A DNA stretch of 64,000 nt from Spongospora subterranea f. sp. subterranea. Its lineage: Eukaryota > Endomyxa: Phytomyxea > Phytomyxea > Plasmodiophorida. The stretch lies in NCBI GenBank assembly GCA_049724395.1, contig JAUGWO010000062.1:186001-250000 (forward strand). Reading direction: 5' to 3'. Each line of letters begins with the position of its first letter. Position 1 is the stretch's first letter. Below, piece after piece: positions 61,123 through 64,000 of the stretch. The position numbers were made by a program, and so were the translations under genes. Below the pieces are notes generated by a model. That model searched no databases, had not been told where the DNA came from, and saw only the letters and a program-made list of their open reading frames with translations.

Positions 61123-63835
61123 ATGTCTGTTGGGACTGCCACTTCATCAATTGAAGCTCTGGTCCCTGGTAAAGACTTCTCTAATGAACTTCCAGCCATA
61201 TCAATTGAAGAAGCGTCGGATATACGCAGGTACTTGCAGGAGCACAAGCTGCAGGTAGGCGAAATACATCTTCTTGAAGGTCAACTAACATTGATTACGC
61301 GAAGGCAGTAGTGCTGACTTGTACATGCAGGATTGTTATTAAATCGATTAGCAGTGATAGATGAAGAGAATATTCGAGCAATGTTCTCGGATGAAATTGC
61401 AGCTCAGTCACTTTGTAATGATGTTAGTAAAGTCCAAGATGCCACTACGAATATGGATAAATGGTTAAGGCATTATGATCGCCAATTAAACCGAATGAAG
61501 GTACCATAAAGCTGCTGCGCCACCTTTCTGATGAATTAATAATCATTGGTTAGGTGGGAATCGGGCAAATAGAGCATAGGAATAGGCTGCTTGATCTCCA
61601 AGAGAGAAATCATACTTTACTGGCAGAAACGCTCCACAATTTGCTAAAAGATCTATCGTTAGGTTGCTATTGCCCAGACAATTTTTCAGCTGCATTATTT
61701 GATGGTTTATGGTCAGCTAGTGGCACATTGACTGAATTGAAGTCACCGTCAATTCTCACGTCAAATAGTCTGCAATCCTTTCGCAAAACAATTGACGCAG
61801 CAAAAGAGCTCAATGGTTTGCTAAAACGAAGATTTTTGAATGGACTTGAGAATCTTGCTGCGGTACGAGAAAAACGTCAAGAGATGGAACAGGTATAGAG
61901 TTCAACTCAACCTGTGCAACTACTGATACCTTGAATTAGATAAGGAAAAATTTCTGTGGACACGCAGTCACTTTCTTCTCGCAATTGTTTCTAATAGAAC
62001 AAAAAAAACTTTCAGAACATAGCCATAGCGAGGAATCGGTGTTACCGAACACGGAGAAAGCGCATCTTTCTCTTGGCAAGTATGAAGAATTAATTACTGT
62101 TCTTGAATCACTAGATATGGATAGCTATATATCTGTGCGTCAACACTACATACGTCAATTCCAAATGTTGCATTTTACTCAGTTTTCTTCTTTCTTCCAA
62201 CTGCAAAAAAAATTGGTTTTAAGGGAAAAACGAGACAACGGCTTGAATTCAATGCCATTAACACATGACAATGCTACAATTTCGAAAGCGTCATCTTCAA
62301 GGTAGACACCGAATAGTTCACTCTGTTTTCACCCAATTTATTGATCAGGTCGATCAACAAAGAGAACAAAAAAGTAATAACAGATATATTCGAATCATCG
62401 CTTGAATGTATATTACCCATTCTTGGTATAATTATGCAAATTTAATTTTTTGCGCTCCTGAACTTTCTACAACCAGTTGCTGAAAAGGAGTTCTGTATGG
62501 GGTTTTTCGGGGTCAAGCAACTTGAACCTACTGATGGTGTCGCAGTTGATCAAGGGGAAGAGGTTTTTCTTACCTCTCCATGGCCACTAGTCTGCTCCTA
62601 ACATCAGCTTAGATAGACCGAAAAAATGAAGTCGACATCTTGGAAATGATGAGGCTATTATTTAAAGGATTGGAAGAGGAGCTGGTGGCGTTAGCTGATA
62701 AAGGTGACGAAATGGACCATCTTTACAGGTATCTACTTGATTCTCCCAATATTTTCGTGTGCTCAGTTATTTTCTTAAGTTTGAAGATGCTGGTGAAGGT
62801 TGAGCAACTGCAACAAGAATATGATGGTACTTGCGCGTACGTAGAGTTGCTGCTGTCCCAGCTTCGCTCCCATACGCAACTGCTTTTTAATGAATTCTCC
62901 AAAGAGCAGCTAAGTTGGATCGAAACAATAAAGGTTTGCTTAAAAATTCATAGCCGTTCGTCTTTTACATGTTGAACAATAGGTATCAGCGAAACGATGT
63001 GGCATCTTAGCACCATTTGCCAAACTACCTCCATTTATTGAAAAAATGGAGGCGGCTGCTGCTGGGCATGGTCCTAATCGCTGTGCGACTGTAGACAAAA
63101 CCTATGTTCGGATAATTGACTGTATGATTGCTTGGCTACCTCAAGTATAGTTGGTGAATTGCTTTGGCTAATGTATTGTTAACTTTTAATGGGTCTAGAT
63201 TGCCTACCAGGAGCCCAAATATACTACTCTAGTAATGATGGAGAATTCACATTTTTTCTGGCGCTTTGTCTCAGAACTGTCGATTCCATGTTTAATACCC
63301 TATCAGCGTAAAGCTTACGACATGTACAAGGAACACCGCGACCTTTATGTGTCATGGAGTGTCAAGTATGCATTCCCAAAAGTCATGGAATATTTCGAAC
63401 TCTTGGAAAACACCGCCAATAGCTTATCGTCACTCCAAGATGTACCTTTCACCCCTGGGCTATCAAAACAAGATCTTCGTACTTTACTGAAAACTTATCT
63501 CCTAAAAAAGAAGCTACAGAAAGCAGTTAATGCCATGCTACAACGCGCAGTAAAACATTTAGGGGAGAAAGGACCGCTATTGCCGTATATCTGGACATGC
63601 ATGAACGATCACTTCGTATCCAGCTTTAAAAGATTTGAGTCGCTTGTTGCACAATGTACTGTTAGCGAATGAACTTGATAGTATCAAAAATAACGAATGC
63701 TGTATTATAGGTTATCAGGCAGAAGAAATCGAATTGACCGTTGATGACATTAATGCGGCGTTCAGCTCAGGAAATGGTGAAGTTCTGCTCGAAAAATTAT
63801 CTGAATCAGCAACTTCTCGAAGCATTCATGTTTAG
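61123..63835 (+). CDS. SEC3: Exocyst complex component SEC3 (EXOC1-like)
   Basis: SEC3 marks exocytic sites and tethers vesicles. At least seven exons with ~50-bp introns; the first join (51-bp intron) gives GEIHLLEG-LLLNRLAVIDEENI. Sec3 landmarks follow: MDKWLRHYDRQLNRMK, IGQIEHRNRLLDLQERNHT, LLKDLSL, then VSAKRCGILAPFAKLPPFIE and KMEAAAAGHGPN, ENSHFFWRFVSELSIPCL, AYDMYKEHRDLYVSWSVKYA, FPKVMEYFELLEN, KKLQKAVNAMLQRAVKHLGE and a terminal IELTVDDINAAFSS. The N-terminal PH-type lipid-binding domain of plant and yeast SEC3 is not visible before the first ATG; either it is absent or it lies in unrecognised exons. Confidence 0.85.
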
Positions 63836-64000
63836 TTTTATAATTACACAGCGCCCTAGATATTCTACTACGACACGACAACAAACTCGAAATATCAGTA
63901 AAGTTTTATTTTTTGATTAAGTTGGGAACAATAAAGAAATGCATTGCAAAATCGCAAGTCACCGTTGACGCTGTCTCTGTTTTTTCGAGAGTGACGACCG
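63836..64000. other. SEC3 3' flank
   Basis: AT-rich sequence including AATAAAG at about 63930, a possible polyadenylation signal. No gene is visible up to the window end. Confidence 0.4.

Overview
This window is nuclear DNA from a gene-dense unicellular eukaryote. Nearly every gene that can be traced against a conserved family is cut by very short GT-AG introns, mostly 48-67 bp, and genes often sit only a few to a few hundred bases apart. The gene set includes a motile-cilium central-apparatus protein (CFAP54), an Arp2/3 subunit, exocyst SEC3, a PEX1-type peroxin, an ADAM-like metalloprotease, a RAP-domain organelle RNA-binding protein, an NAD-type isocitrate dehydrogenase and a mitochondrial ribosomal protein. 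A flagellated (zoosporic) protist with mitochondria and peroxisomes fits. A plasmodiophorid-type rhizarian or another zoosporic parasite is possible, but the sequence alone does not fix the taxon.

Layout: 1-1.4 kb unassigned; 1.4-3.9 kb ORC1 with a zinc finger and BAH domain; 4.1-4.6 kb small TPR-like gene; 4.6-8 kb mostly decayed sequence with a MULE (Mutator-like) transposase remnant; 8-9.7 kb RAP-domain protein; 10.6-14.9 kb a many-exon coiled-coil protein; 15.1-15.95 kb a 39-bp minisatellite; 16.5-17.1 kb a 51-bp minisatellite; 17.14-17.27 kb a 49-bp-arm hairpin; 17.7-19.0 kb a twin-RING protein; 19.1-19.9 kb (-) a BUD22/SRFBP1-like protein; 20.4-21.8 kb NAD-isocitrate dehydrogenase; 22.8-23.4 kb a secreted His/Asp-rich protein; 23.8-32.4 kb (-) CFAP54; 32.8-34.9 kb (-) BRF1; 35.3-35.7 kb (-) signal peptidase subunit SPCS1; 35.9-38.4 kb (-) two poorly known genes; 39.3-42.4 kb PEX1; 42.4-44.8 kb a tandem copy of the PEX1 3' half plus the first exon of the next gene; 44.5-46.5 kb a TMCO3-like cation/proton antiporter; 46.6-47.7 kb (-) a rhomboid pseudoprotease; 47.9-49.1 kb (-) a TRAPPC12-like TPR protein; 49.1-49.5 kb a 20-bp minisatellite; 49.8-50.4 kb mitochondrial bL21; 50.5-52.3 kb (-) a DYRK kinase; 53.0-53.6 kb ARPC4; 53.8-56.2 kb (-) the ADAM; 57.8-59.6 kb VAC14; 59.6-60.8 kb (-) eIF3h; 61.1-63.8 kb SEC3.

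Most genes are conserved housekeeping genes and are not functionally clustered; no operon-like or defence-like system is visible. The unusual material is structural. Three genes have a first coding exon that consists only of the ATG. A recent tandem duplication couples PEX1 to its neighbour. There are three minisatellites, one with higher-order structure, and one long near-perfect hairpin. Several conserved genes carry apparent one-base frameshifts, which may be assembly errors.
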